A stretch of DNA of 64,000 nt from an uncultured Flavobacteriales bacterium (GTDB taxonomy: Bacteria > Bacteroidota > Bacteroidia > Flavobacteriales_D > Crocinitomicaceae). The stretch is from positions 1-64,000 of the forward strand of contig CAJXMN010000004.1 in assembly GCA_913056215.1 (NCBI GenBank), written 5' to 3'. Position 1 is the stretch's first letter; the number at the start of each line of letters is the position of its first letter. The notes beneath the pieces were generated by a model. The model searched no databases. It had not been told where the DNA came from and was given only the letters and a program-made list of their open reading frames with translations. Below, piece after piece: positions 1 to 10,306 of this stretch. The translations under genes were made by a program, and so were the position numbers.

Positions 1-2043
1 GTTTCTGATTGTTATGAAATTTATTATGCAGGATGGGGAGGTCAGACGAATCAATCAGGTCAGGCAACATCAAGTACTTCATCTGGATTCCCAACAACAC
101 AAGATGCTTATCAGTCGAATACAAATGGGAATAACTTCTATGTGGCTGTACTCGATGAAAATGCACTGCAACTCAATTATGCCACCTTCATGGGTGGAGT
201 AAACAGTAGTGCTAATCACGTGGATGGAGGAACGAGCCGTTTTGATAAAAAAGGAAGGATTTACCATGCTGTTTGTGGCGGTTGTGGTGGAAACGCTAAT
301 GGGTTTACTACAACACCAGGCGTTTATGCTCCCAATAACGCAAGTTCTAATTGTAATTTGGCTGCCTGGAAATTTGATTTAAGTAATATAGAATCAGCTG
401 TTTCTGCTCCGGATCCTTTTGTTTGTATACCTGATTCTGTTGCTTTTAACAATAATTCTCAAAATGGGAATGCCTATTTCTGGGATTTTGGAGATGGCAA
501 TACGAGTACGGCTCAAGAACCGGTTCATTATTATACGACTCCCGGTAATTACCAGGTGACTTTTGTAGTGAGTGATACGAATGGTTGTTACGAACCAGAT
601 ACAAGTTACATTGATATAGTTATAGCTGAATTTCAGGGTGCTGTGAGTATTCCGCCAGATCCTATCTGCCCAGGAACCCCTTATCAGTTAGAAGCTTCTG
701 GAGGTGAGTTTTATGAATGGAGCCCTGCTGGCGTACTCGACGACCCTTCAATTGCTACTCCTACGGCTACCGTGGATTCAACAACGGTCTTTACGGTGAT
801 CGTTTCGGATAGTTGTGGAACAGACACTCTTACGGTTACGTTGGAAACGTATGGAGGAAATGCCGATGCCACGGATGATTTGATGATTTGTAAAGGAGAT
901 ACTGTTGCGCTATGGTCAACTGGAGGAGTAGATTATAGTTGGTTCGATCCGAATGATATTGTAAGCGTACCCGCTCCAGACACTGCTATAGTCGCTCCGG
1001 AAATAGATACAGAGTACGAAGTAGAAATATACACCGTGGAAGGATGTACCATCGTCGAGACGATTTTCATTGAAGTATTTCAGGATGTTCCTCAACCTGT
1101 ATTACCGGATACGGTGTCCGTTTGTAAAGGGGACGAAGTTCAGGTAGTGGCAGATGGCGCTCCGACTTATCAATGGTCGCCCAACACGGATATTAATACA
1201 ACTTCTGGGTCTACCGTGATCATTTCGACAACGGTTGATCGGTGGTATTATGTTGATTTTACCAATCCTTGTGGAACAGTTCCAGATAGTACATTCATTG
1301 ATGTGATTGAGGTGTTTCCAGAGGCGGGCAATGACACGATTGTTTGCCCTGAAGAACCTGTTAATTTGTGGGCCAGCGGAGGTGTAGAATATGAATGGAA
1401 ACCACCACAAAGTGTAGAGGACCCAACTTCGGATTCGACCATGGCACAACCCAAATATCCGCTGACTTATGAGGTCGTGGTGACTGATGAATATGGATGC
1501 TCTGCAACAGCGGACGTGAAAATTAAACATTATCCAAAACCATATGTACAAACCAGCGCCGATTATTACGGTTTTGCCGGTGATGAGGTGGAGTTGAATG
1601 CTTCGACAAATAATGAACACGGATCATTTACCTGGTCGCCAACAGAGTATTTATCATGTGTAAACTGTCAGTCTCCAATTGCTACACCCCCTGAATCAAT
1701 AACCTATCGAGTGCTCTACGTTGATCAAAACGGTTGCAGAGCAAGGGATGCCGTACGTATCAGTTTCGAAGGTATTATTTATGTACCCAACAGCTTTACA
1801 CCTGATGGAAACGAATACAATGAGTACTTTTCTGTAGAGGGTGGGAATATCGAAACATTCCACATGGAAATTTATAATCGATGGGGCGAGCGCGTCTTTG
1901 AAACGGATGATTTTAATGCCCAATGGGACGGAACCTATAATGGTCAGCCTTGTAAAGACGGCACCTATGTTTGGAAGATTAAATACGAGGATACCGAAGG
2001 CAATAAAGAGGCGATGGTGGGACATGTGAATCTATTGCGTTAA
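1..2043 (+). CDS. PKD-domain, gliding-motility-associated C-terminal (T9SS type B sorting) protein, 5' truncated by window edge
   Basis: Frame is open from base 1 (VSDCYEIYYAGWGGQ...), PKD-like 'FWDFGDGNTSTAQEPVHYYTTPGNYQVTFVV', C-term 'IYVPNSFTPDGNEYNEYFSVEGGNIETFHMEIYNRWGERVFET...GTYVWKIKYEDTEG' typical CHU_C domain. Confidence 0.9.
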   Translation, partial: VSDCYEIYYAGWGGQTNQSGQATSSTSSGFPTTQDAYQSNTNGNNFYVAVLDENALQLNYATFMGGVNSSANHVDGGTSRFDKKGRIYHAVCGGCGGNANGFTTTPGVYAPNNASSNCNLAAWKFDLSNIESAVSAPDPFVCIPDSVAFNNNSQNGNAYFWDFGDGNTSTAQEPVHYYTTPGNYQVTFVVSDTNGCYEPDTSYIDIVIAEFQGAVSIPPDPICPGTPYQLEASGGEFYEWSPAGVLDDPSIATPTATVDSTTVFTVIVSDSCGTDTLTVTLETYGGNADATDDLMICKGDTVALWSTGGVDYSWFDPNDIVSVPAPDTAIVAPEIDTEYEVEIYTVEGCTIVETIFIEVFQDVPQPVLPDTVSVCKGDEVQVVADGAPTYQWSPNTDINTTSGSTVIISTTVDRWYYVDFTNPCGTVPDSTFIDVIEVFPEAGNDTIVCPEEPVNLWASGGVEYEWKPPQSVEDPTSDSTMAQPKYPLTYEVVVTDEYGCSATADVKIKHYPKPYVQTSADYYGFAGDEVELNASTNNEHGSFTWSPTEYLSCVNCQSPIATPPESITYRVLYVDQNGCRARDAVRISFEGIIYVPNSFTPDGNEYNEYFSVEGGNIETFHMEIYNRWGERVFETDDFNAQWDGTYNGQPCKDGTYVWKIKYEDTEGNKEAMVGHVNLLR

Positions 2044-2070
2044 TCAACCTCTGAGTGCGTAGGCAATCAA

Positions 2071-5000
2071 TTAAAAGAAAGCTCTCACTTCAACACCGCC
2101 GGCGTGAATGGTTTCGTTCTCTTCTGATTTCCGACCGTTGTATTGAACACTGATTTGGAGGTTGTTCGATAAGCTGCGTTGATAGCGCAAGTTCCACGTG
2201 TAATTGACACCTGCTTGTAATGATTCCAGCATTTCGAATGCGAGCGCATTATTCCCTGTACCTGTATAATCAATGTTTACCGTTTTAAACTCGCCTTGTA
2301 AACTTCCCTTTTCAGCTTGATTAAATTTTAGTCGAGCCCCTAATTCTCTGACAATAGCGACTTCCCCACCGTATTTGTCATCATTGTTTTTTTCCTCATA
2401 GCGTGATAATAGTGCTATTCTAAATTTGGTGTTGGGCTGATAAATGAATTCTGGTGCGATTTTATTATAGTTGATCGCATAATTACGACCTGTTGTATAG
2501 TCAGCTTCTGATATTTTTTCGCCGGTTTCGATAGCTGATTTTACAGTGAATTTTTTCTTGATGTTCCAACGGAATCCCAATTTCTGAAAGGCCACCTGTC
2601 GTGCATCGAATCCATTCGCCAATAAAGTCTTAGAACCTGTTTCTGACACCGTATAATCGGCCCCGAAGATAGGGTTGGTTCGATTGAAAAACAATGTGTT
2701 GCGAATGGTAGAATTGTAGCTTATCAAGCTGGTGTCACTGATGTTGCGTTGTACAGGATTGTAAGTGTCCGCAGTCTGGTCTGACGTTTTTTGATTGACG
2801 CGAAAACGGGTTTGATTGGAAAATCGAGCCATGAGGCGCTTGAATCCTTTTTCGTTGGACCAAATGCGTTCTGGACGCCAAAAAATACTCTGGTTGTATT
2901 CATTGGAATAAGTCGTCACATATTCATCGCTGGGCGTAAATACGCGGATGTAATCTGCCTGGTCCGTATACTGTGCAACTTCAAACTCATTTAAATCCTT
3001 TATGCCATCACCGTTGTAATCATTCCATGTATAAACTCCTTGCCCCGAATTTACTTGTATGTACAAAAACTCTTTTTTGCGCTCCAGGCCTGAACCAACT
3101 TCATAAAAAGTATTGATCGTCAAGGCATTTTTAAGTAATTTTAGCTGGTGATCAACGCGTCCTAAAAATGTGTTTTCGGGTGTGGCGTCTATAATTTGTT
3201 CATTCTCAATTTCCAGTTGACGGTAACTTACCATAGTGCTGAGGTTGGAATTTTTCGTGGAAAGCCATTCGTAATCAGCCCCTACAGAGCGACCTCTTGC
3301 GGCACGTTGAAGCTGGGAGCTGTCACTTTTCCAATCGTAGCGTTCGCGATAAAACACCTTAAATGGATTGTTAGCTGAATCTGCACTAGCGATATACACT
3401 TGCCAGTCGTACCACTGATAGGAAGATTGGCGCAACAGCGAATCGGATGCTACAAAGCGATTCAATTCGTGATCGTCTTTAAACCCTATCTTTATCGGTC
3501 CCAACTTTTGACTGACGTCGGCGATATGCCGCAGATATGTATTTTCATTATCGCTGCGCGCCTTCAAAAAGCTTCCGTCCCAATCAGCTTGAAAACCATT
3601 CTGATTCCAGTCTCCGGTGAAACGGGCGCGATTACCTTGGTAGTCATTGCCCACGGTGAGGTTTTGTCCTTCGAGCTGTACTTGACCAAAATCGTCGTGC
3701 TTCAGTCCGCCTGTTATATTTCCGAGCGCTTGATATCCGCGATAGTCTCTTCCGCGTATATTCCAGTCGCGATCGAACTCAACTCCTCTATATCGCTCGA
3801 TGTATACAAAGTTTTCAGATCGGTATTCCAATCCTGCTTCAGTACCAATCTCCCATTTGTCTTGTTTACCGTTTCCTGGTCTGAATTTACCTGCCAAAGT
3901 CGTGAAGTTCCCAAAAGAACGATCGTCATCGCTATCCAGTGATGAGAAGGTATTGCGATCATTATTGGTCGACACCCATTCGCTCTGTAATTTCCATTGG
4001 TTATTCAATTGATAGGAGGCTCCAGCAGTGATCATGGATCGTTTTTTTGGCGTTACGATTAAGCGCGATGGTTCGAAACTTCCCTGAGGAACACCACCCA
4101 CCGGAGGTATCCACTTATAGACTCGGCCTGTTGCGGTGAACCGGTCAAATACGTAGTTACCATTTCCTTGTCCTACCTGGGTAAATGTGGCGCGGTAAAC
4201 GGCTGAATCAGGATCGACACTGTAGACGAGTATGGAATCATAACCAGCGGAATCGACCAATTTATAGGTGACCTGATTATCGACAAATCCGATACTGTCA
4301 ATTGATGAGGAGCGTGCGAGCTCGAGGCTGTCACCGATGGAGGTTAATAGTTGACGCTCTTGTTGACTGAGATCTTGCTGTATGGTTTGATTTTTGGCGT
4401 CCTGTTCGCTGTACATGTTAAGCCAAAAATTCAATTTTTCTCCCTCATACTCCGTCTTTGCCTGGAACAGCGAACGGGCATAGTTTTGATCAGTATACTG
4501 AAACTCGACAACAATTCGGACATCTTTGGTGATTTGATGGCGGGGGGTAAATGTAATTTCAGAAGTGTTGTAATTGATTACATAATCAAATTCCTGACCT
4601 CTTTTCATCAATTTACCATCCAGGTACACTTTTTCAGTTCCCGACAATACAATAATAAAAGGTTCGTTTTCATTTCCGCGAAGTCGGTAGGGCCCCTGAT
4701 TACCTTCAATTCCCTGAATGGTGTTACGGGCAAATTTACCTTTCGATAATGCTCCGGCTCCTTGTATTTTCCATTGATCACCCCTATCGTTTTTCCATTG
4801 ATACTGTCCGTATAAGCCCTGCGCTCGTTTGTTATAATTCATGAAATGACCTTTCGGCTTCTTTAACCAAAAGTCTCCTGCAATGATTTTATATTGGTCG
4901 CCGAAAAGTTGAATAAAGACTTGGTCGAATTCCTGCAGCTGATTGGTGTTACCGTCTGGTTGAATGGGTAAATTATCATCAGTAACTGTGGCCAGAATCT

Positions 5001-5514
5001 CCATATTGTCTGCGACTTTCCCTGATAGTTGCAGGTTTAGCGTAGAATTAACTGACAAGTCCTGACTGTTGCCAAAATTCACCCCCCTGGAGATACTACC
5101 TGATTTTCGAATCGACTCTCCGCCAAAAAAATCTGTTTGTGTTGACGGTTGCTCAAAATAATACTCTTTTTCATCTCCTTTATTATCGAAGATTAAACTG
5201 GTATCCATCAGTTGATATGGTGCGGTTAGATTAAAACTGAAATGCCGATAAACGAGATCAAGACTGTCTGAACACGGTTGAGACACAAAAAATTGTTGTG
5301 TGTTTTCATTAAAATAAAAATTGGTGGTATCTAGTTTTTTATCCTGGCAGTAGATACGTAGCGATGCAGGGTAGATAGTCATACTGTCCAGTACTACAGT
5401 GTCTTGAGGTTGGGCGATTCTGCGGATAACCAAATTGCTTTCCTGACCGTAAACAGAACGAAATAGCGTAGAAAAAACTACCAACAGCAGAAATGTGATA
5501 CGACGAAGGATCAT
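2071..5514 (-). CDS. large secreted/outer-membrane protein of unknown function (signal peptide, beta-rich, C-term ends in FF)
   Basis: 1147 aa ORF, N-terminal signal peptide MILRRITFLLLVVFSTLFRSVYGQ, alternating beta-strand-like C-terminal half. Confidence 0.75.
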   Translation of the reverse strand: MILRRITFLLLVVFSTLFRSVYGQESNLVIRRIAQPQDTVVLDSMTIYPASLRIYCQDKKLDTTNFYFNENTQQFFVSQPCSDSLDLVYRHFSFNLTAPYQLMDTSLIFDNKGDEKEYYFEQPSTQTDFFGGESIRKSGSISRGVNFGNSQDLSVNSTLNLQLSGKVADNMEILATVTDDNLPIQPDGNTNQLQEFDQVFIQLFGDQYKIIAGDFWLKKPKGHFMNYNKRAQGLYGQYQWKNDRGDQWKIQGAGALSKGKFARNTIQGIEGNQGPYRLRGNENEPFIIVLSGTEKVYLDGKLMKRGQEFDYVINYNTSEITFTPRHQITKDVRIVVEFQYTDQNYARSLFQAKTEYEGEKLNFWLNMYSEQDAKNQTIQQDLSQQERQLLTSIGDSLELARSSSIDSIGFVDNQVTYKLVDSAGYDSILVYSVDPDSAVYRATFTQVGQGNGNYVFDRFTATGRVYKWIPPVGGVPQGSFEPSRLIVTPKKRSMITAGASYQLNNQWKLQSEWVSTNNDRNTFSSLDSDDDRSFGNFTTLAGKFRPGNGKQDKWEIGTEAGLEYRSENFVYIERYRGVEFDRDWNIRGRDYRGYQALGNITGGLKHDDFGQVQLEGQNLTVGNDYQGNRARFTGDWNQNGFQADWDGSFLKARSDNENTYLRHIADVSQKLGPIKIGFKDDHELNRFVASDSLLRQSSYQWYDWQVYIASADSANNPFKVFYRERYDWKSDSSQLQRAARGRSVGADYEWLSTKNSNLSTMVSYRQLEIENEQIIDATPENTFLGRVDHQLKLLKNALTINTFYEVGSGLERKKEFLYIQVNSGQGVYTWNDYNGDGIKDLNEFEVAQYTDQADYIRVFTPSDEYVTTYSNEYNQSIFWRPERIWSNEKGFKRLMARFSNQTRFRVNQKTSDQTADTYNPVQRNISDTSLISYNSTIRNTLFFNRTNPIFGADYTVSETGSKTLLANGFDARQVAFQKLGFRWNIKKKFTVKSAIETGEKISEADYTTGRNYAINYNKIAPEFIYQPNTKFRIALLSRYEEKNNDDKYGGEVAIVRELGARLKFNQAEKGSLQGEFKTVNIDYTGTGNNALAFEMLESLQAGVNYTWNLRYQRSLSNNLQISVQYNGRKSEENETIHAGGVEVRAFF

Positions 5515-5658
5515 AACTCTTAAAGAACTAACGAAGTTAGTAATAGTTTGGTGTTTTGTAGCGGAAGAGATTTTCTATTAAATGCCTTTACGGTCGGCAG
5601 GACGCATTTTTTTAAGGAGTTGGAAAATGCTGATAAATGGTGAAAATAGAAGAATCGT

Positions 5659-6777
5659 TCATTTGCGTGAGGTTAGTCTTAAGTGTTGCTCAACCTTTTG
5701 GAAAACCTCGTGGTGACTGTATTTGCGAACATAGGATTTGAGTTGACTGGAATCCAAATCATACGCGTTGACGAATTGTTCAATGGCACGAGCAAGTGAT
5801 GCTTTGTTCATGGATTCAAAAAGGATACCGCGATCACCATTTCCGAGCAATTCGGGGGTCCCTCCTGCATTAGAACCAAGAACGGGTGTCCCTGCAGCCA
5901 TTGATTCAATGGTCACCATTCCAAAAGTTTCCGCTTTTGAAGCCATTACAAAACAGTTGATAGCAGCATAAAATGTTTCCACATCTTGTCGAAAAGGTAA
6001 AATATGAACCTTTGATTGAAAAGTGTCTTCCTGGATACGACTCATCAATTCATCGTAAAAATTGTCAACATCAGGAACTGTTGGTTCTCCTAAAAAGGCC
6101 AGTGCAACTTTGTTCTGCAATTGATCGGATAACAGCGTATAAGCATCCAGTAGCAATTGATGCCCTTTAAAAGGGTCGAATCGACCTACAAGCCCCAGGA
6201 TCACCTTCTCCTGCGGTAGTTTCAATTGTTTACGTGCTTCTGTCTGGTTTGGAGTAGCATCAAATTTTGATAAGTCCATGGCTGAAGGAATGACTTGGAT
6301 ACGTTCATGAGGAAACGTTGTCATTGCTTTCACTTGCTCAGCTAAAAAATCCAGCGGACAAGACCATAGATCGAGCCCTTTAAATCGCCAGGTATGAATA
6401 AAATCAGTCTTTTTAACACCCAACTGCATTTCCATGAAGTAAGCTAGAAAAAGTGTTCCACCGAGCAGCCTCTTCGTTGTAACGCCCAGGCTGATATCCT
6501 TGGGATCTCTCAAAATGAGATGAGTGATGGCCTTATTTTTAATGTGGCGTTTTAACTGGATGGCTCGTTTAAAATCATAATACTTCTTGTGCTGTCTGAC
6601 GTGAGCGACAGCAATTCCAGCATTTTCAGCCTCTTGCACGATTCTGGAGCCTTTTAACCCCAGGATCACAACGCGATGCCCCCTTTCCTTCATCCAGGCA
6701 GCATTCCTGAGTTGGTTCATTTCCAAACCTCCCCAACTATTGGATACACAGAAATAACCGATTACTTGTGACGCCAT
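5659..6777 (-). CDS. glycosyltransferase family 4 (GT-B) protein
   Basis: 'LGLVGRFDPFKGHQLLLDAY' and 'ASKAETFGMVTIESMAAGTPVLGSNAGGTPELL' motifs. Confidence 0.9.
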   Translation of the reverse strand: MASQVIGYFCVSNSWGGLEMNQLRNAAWMKERGHRVVILGLKGSRIVQEAENAGIAVAHVRQHKKYYDFKRAIQLKRHIKNKAITHLILRDPKDISLGVTTKRLLGGTLFLAYFMEMQLGVKKTDFIHTWRFKGLDLWSCPLDFLAEQVKAMTTFPHERIQVIPSAMDLSKFDATPNQTEARKQLKLPQEKVILGLVGRFDPFKGHQLLLDAYTLLSDQLQNKVALAFLGEPTVPDVDNFYDELMSRIQEDTFQSKVHILPFRQDVETFYAAINCFVMASKAETFGMVTIESMAAGTPVLGSNAGGTPELLGNGDRGILFESMNKASLARAIEQFVNAYDLDSSQLKSYVRKYSHHEVFQKVEQHLRLTSRK

Positions 6778-7053
6778 GATTCAAAAATAGAAAGAAAATC
6801 AAGCGCCCGTTAGACGATCTATAAAAAATCATTATGTTTACTTTACTATTGGGACAAATTGTACACTAAGCAAAATGAAGTAATAAATATGTTGTACATT
6901 TTGTAATGTTATAAACGAGTTATAACTCATTCATCCGAGACCACATCCTAATTAAAAGCACAAAACCCCAGTTTCATCATCACCACGAGAGTGAGAGAGG
7001 ATTTACTGAGGACTGCGTAACAAAGATACGAATATTCTTTGTATTTTTAAGAT

Positions 7054-7692
7054 ATGGAACTCCAAAAAATCATAAAAGACATTTCTAATGAGCGTTTTAA
7101 GCCGTATTTATTGAGGTGTAATGGAGACCAAAAAAAGGCTTTTATGCTTTATGAATACAATGTAAAGGTTTCACAATCTTTTTACGCGCCACTTTCAGCT
7201 TTAGAAGTGACCTTGAGAAATAAAATAGACGAGTCTTTTAAGGATCATTTTGGTGACGAATTTTGGCTTCGTAACATCTTGCCTCCAGTTATGGGCAAAC
7301 AAGTTACAGATCTTGAACAAAAGCTTGTACAGCGTAAAAAGCACATTTCGAACAGTAGCATACTCGCAGAATTAAACTTTGGCTTTTGGACAATTCTTTT
7401 TAATCGACGTTTTGCAAAAACATATTGGAAGCCATTACACAGAATATTTGAACACATACCTAAACATAAAAGAAAACGCTCAGAAATATCTGCGAAACTA
7501 AACCATATTCGAACCTTTAGAAATAGAATTTATCATTACGAACCAATTATTTGGGATTCAGAGGTACTCGATCAGAAACATGAAGATATTTTGGATGTAC
7601 TCTACTGGTTAAATCCTGAAACTGCGGAATGGGTTAGGTCGATTGATACTTATGAAGATATTAAACGTAGTGTGCGGATGAACGAGTTATAA
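7054..7692 (+). CDS. Abi-like (Abi_2/AbiD-F-type) protein with HEPN RxxxxH motif
   Basis: 212 aa; 'YNVKVSQSFYAPLSALEVTLRNKID' and 'RTFRNRIYHYEPI' (R-N-R-I-Y-H). Confidence 0.75.
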   Translation: MELQKIIKDISNERFKPYLLRCNGDQKKAFMLYEYNVKVSQSFYAPLSALEVTLRNKIDESFKDHFGDEFWLRNILPPVMGKQVTDLEQKLVQRKKHISNSSILAELNFGFWTILFNRRFAKTYWKPLHRIFEHIPKHKRKRSEISAKLNHIRTFRNRIYHYEPIIWDSEVLDQKHEDILDVLYWLNPETAEWVRSIDTYEDIKRSVRMNEL

Positions 7693-7816
7693 CACGGGCT
7701 ATACAATCACCGCCACCTTGCATCGCTGTGGATAATTTAAAGGTATATGAAACTTTTGTATCTTAGAGGAAAGTTTAAGGGTGAAGGCGGCGCTGCATAG
7801 CCCGAGACCGTTATGG
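7688..7816 (+). repeat. attC-like site (candidate) after the Abi-type gene
   Basis: TTATAAC (7688-7694) - CGGGCTAT (7695-7702) - CGCCACCTT ... AAGGCGGCG - ATAGCCCG (7797-7804) - AGACC - GTTATGG (7810-7816); nested inverted arms. Confidence 0.5.
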
Positions 7817-7914
7817 GCAAGCTTAAAAACCCACCGCACAAACAGCACATTTGGTTTTTGCCGACACACGAGCCAACGTAGAAAAACCAAAAGAGCTGTT
7901 TCTTGCCAACATAA
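7811..7914. repeat. long imperfect hairpin element, left boundary of DISARM-like operon
   Basis: TTATG/CATAA, GGCAAG(7816-7821)/CTTGCC(7902-7907), AACAGC(7841-7846)/GCTGTT(7895-7900), internal loop ACA/AGA, TTTGGTTTTT(7850-7859)/AAAAACCAAA(7882-7891). Confidence 0.7.
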
Positions 7915-7936
7915 AAAAATGATGTAATTTAGGAAA

Positions 7937-10306
7937 ATGGATGGAATAGAAAAATACTTAGAAGAATTAACTTCAAAATCTCAAAAATACCTCAATAAAG
8001 CATACAATCTTAATGCATTCCGTCCATCAAACTTTGAGTTGATAAATTTCTATTTATTAGATAAAGCTATCAATCAGCAGCGGAACTTATACATACAGGT
8101 AAACGACCCTAAACAGAGAAATGAAACTTACCGACCTTCATTTTTGACTATCGCTATTTCTTTATTCTTTAAAAATTATTGTGATAATGACAACGTAGAA
8201 TACAAAGTGGGTGATATTTTACAAAAAGGTAAAACAAGATATGAATATGTTAAAAAAAATAATAACGGTACGCATCGCTTGAAAACATCCAGCGCAGTTT
8301 ATCCTGAAGTTTCATCAAAAAATTTACGAAAATATGCCAAAGTAAATGCCAAATTATCGAATAGAAAGGTTAAAACAGGGTTTAAACACTATAAGAACTT
8401 CTTTAACCAAGTATTTGAAGGAATTGGCGAACAATTGCCTTATCAATTCAAGTATAAAGCAACTATAATCCTTGACAAAAAACCTTTTCTAAAGGAACTC
8501 AAAGACCAATCCTTTACTGACATTGATCTTACAAAGGCTATCCCATTTCAATGGGTTAACAAAAATGGAAAATTTGAAACCCCAAAGGTTCCTATTGACC
8601 CAATGATTTATATGGGACCCGATTATGACACCATCAAAGAAAATATTATTGACCAAGGAATCAATATTGAATCAGTAATTATAATCGGGAAAAACAAGTA
8701 CAAAGAAGATGATTTGCTAAAACTGAAGCAAGATCTAAGATATGAAGAAGTTCCCTTTTCAATTCTTATCGGCAACGAAGAAATTAATGACGATAATGAT
8801 TTATTTCTACAATGGAAATGGACACCGGAAGAAATATCTATACTAAATGATATTGAACAAGCTGTTATCTCAAGTATAGAAGTTCCAGAAAACAATTTTA
8901 TAGGCCAAATAGTAAAAGTTGAAACTTTCATAAAAGGACTAAAAAGTAAATACAGTTTTGAGCTTCCTTCCTTTGCGAAAATAAAGAAACTTTTATACGC
9001 CTTAGCCTTGCCCAATACAGAAGGTAGAATAGCAAACCAAATAGAATACATTCGCTATCGAATAAACAAAGACTTCACTGAAAGTATTAAGTCTGAATTA
9101 CTTAATCAAAATATTGACCCACAAGAGACTTTAGCTCGGTTTGCTAAAAAAGTTGATGAGATTTTTAAAGTTTTCAAAAACATAAAATTCGACGAAATAA
9201 ATGATATAGAGTTTGACTTTTTGGTTGTTCCTAACTTTTTTGAAGATATATGGAAAGATGAAAGTGATTTTAAGCTTCTAAGCTTTAAAGAATTTAAGAA
9301 AAGAATAGATGGGTTTACCACTGTAAAAAACTTCCTTTTTATCAGTCCATTTGGTTATCAAATCTACACTGAAGATTTGCTAAAACTTTGTAGGAACACA
9401 AATCACAATTATCAATTTTTATGTTACCCTGAAGAAGTACAAGTTGTAGAGACTTTACAGAATCGGCATAAACGAAAGGTCTTAGAAGAATTAAGCTCTA
9501 AGAACCGCAGGGAACTAAGTGAAGTTAAATTCTCTATTCCTAAAAATGAGCCTGAACCAGAAAATATTGCCGAACTCATCGGGAGAATAAGCAGCAATGA
9601 CCATTCAAATAATGGTCGCTATACTTATGAGTACTCAGAATCAGTTAACTACGAAATTGAGTGTGTGGATGGTGAACCAATTATTGTAGAAGGCAGTAAA
9701 TCCGTCTTATTGGAAAACACGCACAAAAAGAGAAGAATTAGAGTACGTAGTTTAAAAAGAGATGACAAAATAAGAGTGTATTCAAATCTAAGAAAAGAAA
9801 TCCTATTTGATACTGCAACTAAACAAGATGAAAGTGGTAGCTTTTCAAAAATTGAAAGCAATGCACAACTTTGGAAACAATGCCTTCAGGAATATTACAG
9901 TAACCAAAATGCACTATATTCTGAAGATGATTTGCTAAAAGATTTACAGAAAAATGGGGTTTCAATTACTAGTAGTTATACACTTCGTAATTGGCTAAGT
10001 TCTGAAAGTACCATTAAGTTTCCACAAAAAACAGATGATTTGTATGCTATAAATAAATGCATTGATAATCCAGTTTTTAAAAGTAAATTACCGGAAATAA
10101 TCAAAAGCAAAGAAGTTTACAACGGAATAATGATAGCTTTGGGGCGTGATTTGAGCGATGAAGTGATGGATTATATTTTAAAAGGTAAAAAAGGAGAAAT
10201 CTTATCTACTTTTTCAGATGATGAGATAAAGTCAATTGTTAAAAGTACCGCACCTTTAAAAACCATCAGTGAAATCAATATTACAGAACAAAATGAAACA
10301 GAATGA
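7937..10306 (+). CDS. DrmE-like protein of a class 2 DISARM-type system
   Basis: 789 aa ORF directly upstream of and overlapping the DrmA-like helicase; position and size as for DrmE; C-terminal 'DDKIRVYSNLRKEILFDTA...QLWKQCLQEYY' region. Family call partly by context. Confidence 0.6.
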   Translation: MDGIEKYLEELTSKSQKYLNKAYNLNAFRPSNFELINFYLLDKAINQQRNLYIQVNDPKQRNETYRPSFLTIAISLFFKNYCDNDNVEYKVGDILQKGKTRYEYVKKNNNGTHRLKTSSAVYPEVSSKNLRKYAKVNAKLSNRKVKTGFKHYKNFFNQVFEGIGEQLPYQFKYKATIILDKKPFLKELKDQSFTDIDLTKAIPFQWVNKNGKFETPKVPIDPMIYMGPDYDTIKENIIDQGINIESVIIIGKNKYKEDDLLKLKQDLRYEEVPFSILIGNEEINDDNDLFLQWKWTPEEISILNDIEQAVISSIEVPENNFIGQIVKVETFIKGLKSKYSFELPSFAKIKKLLYALALPNTEGRIANQIEYIRYRINKDFTESIKSELLNQNIDPQETLARFAKKVDEIFKVFKNIKFDEINDIEFDFLVVPNFFEDIWKDESDFKLLSFKEFKKRIDGFTTVKNFLFISPFGYQIYTEDLLKLCRNTNHNYQFLCYPEEVQVVETLQNRHKRKVLEELSSKNRRELSEVKFSIPKNEPEPENIAELIGRISSNDHSNNGRYTYEYSESVNYEIECVDGEPIIVEGSKSVLLENTHKKRRIRVRSLKRDDKIRVYSNLRKEILFDTATKQDESGSFSKIESNAQLWKQCLQEYYSNQNALYSEDDLLKDLQKNGVSITSSYTLRNWLSSESTIKFPQKTDDLYAINKCIDNPVFKSKLPEIIKSKEVYNGIMIALGRDLSDEVMDYILKGKKGEILSTFSDDEIKSIVKSTAPLKTISEINITEQNETE

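Noticed and set aside
1102-1620. Minus-strand ORF of 172 aa antisense to the T9SS protein, and similar long antisense ORFs (e.g. 3400-3942, 32062-32595)
   Set aside because: Shadow ORFs within well-supported genes; no recognisable motifs or ribosome-binding context.
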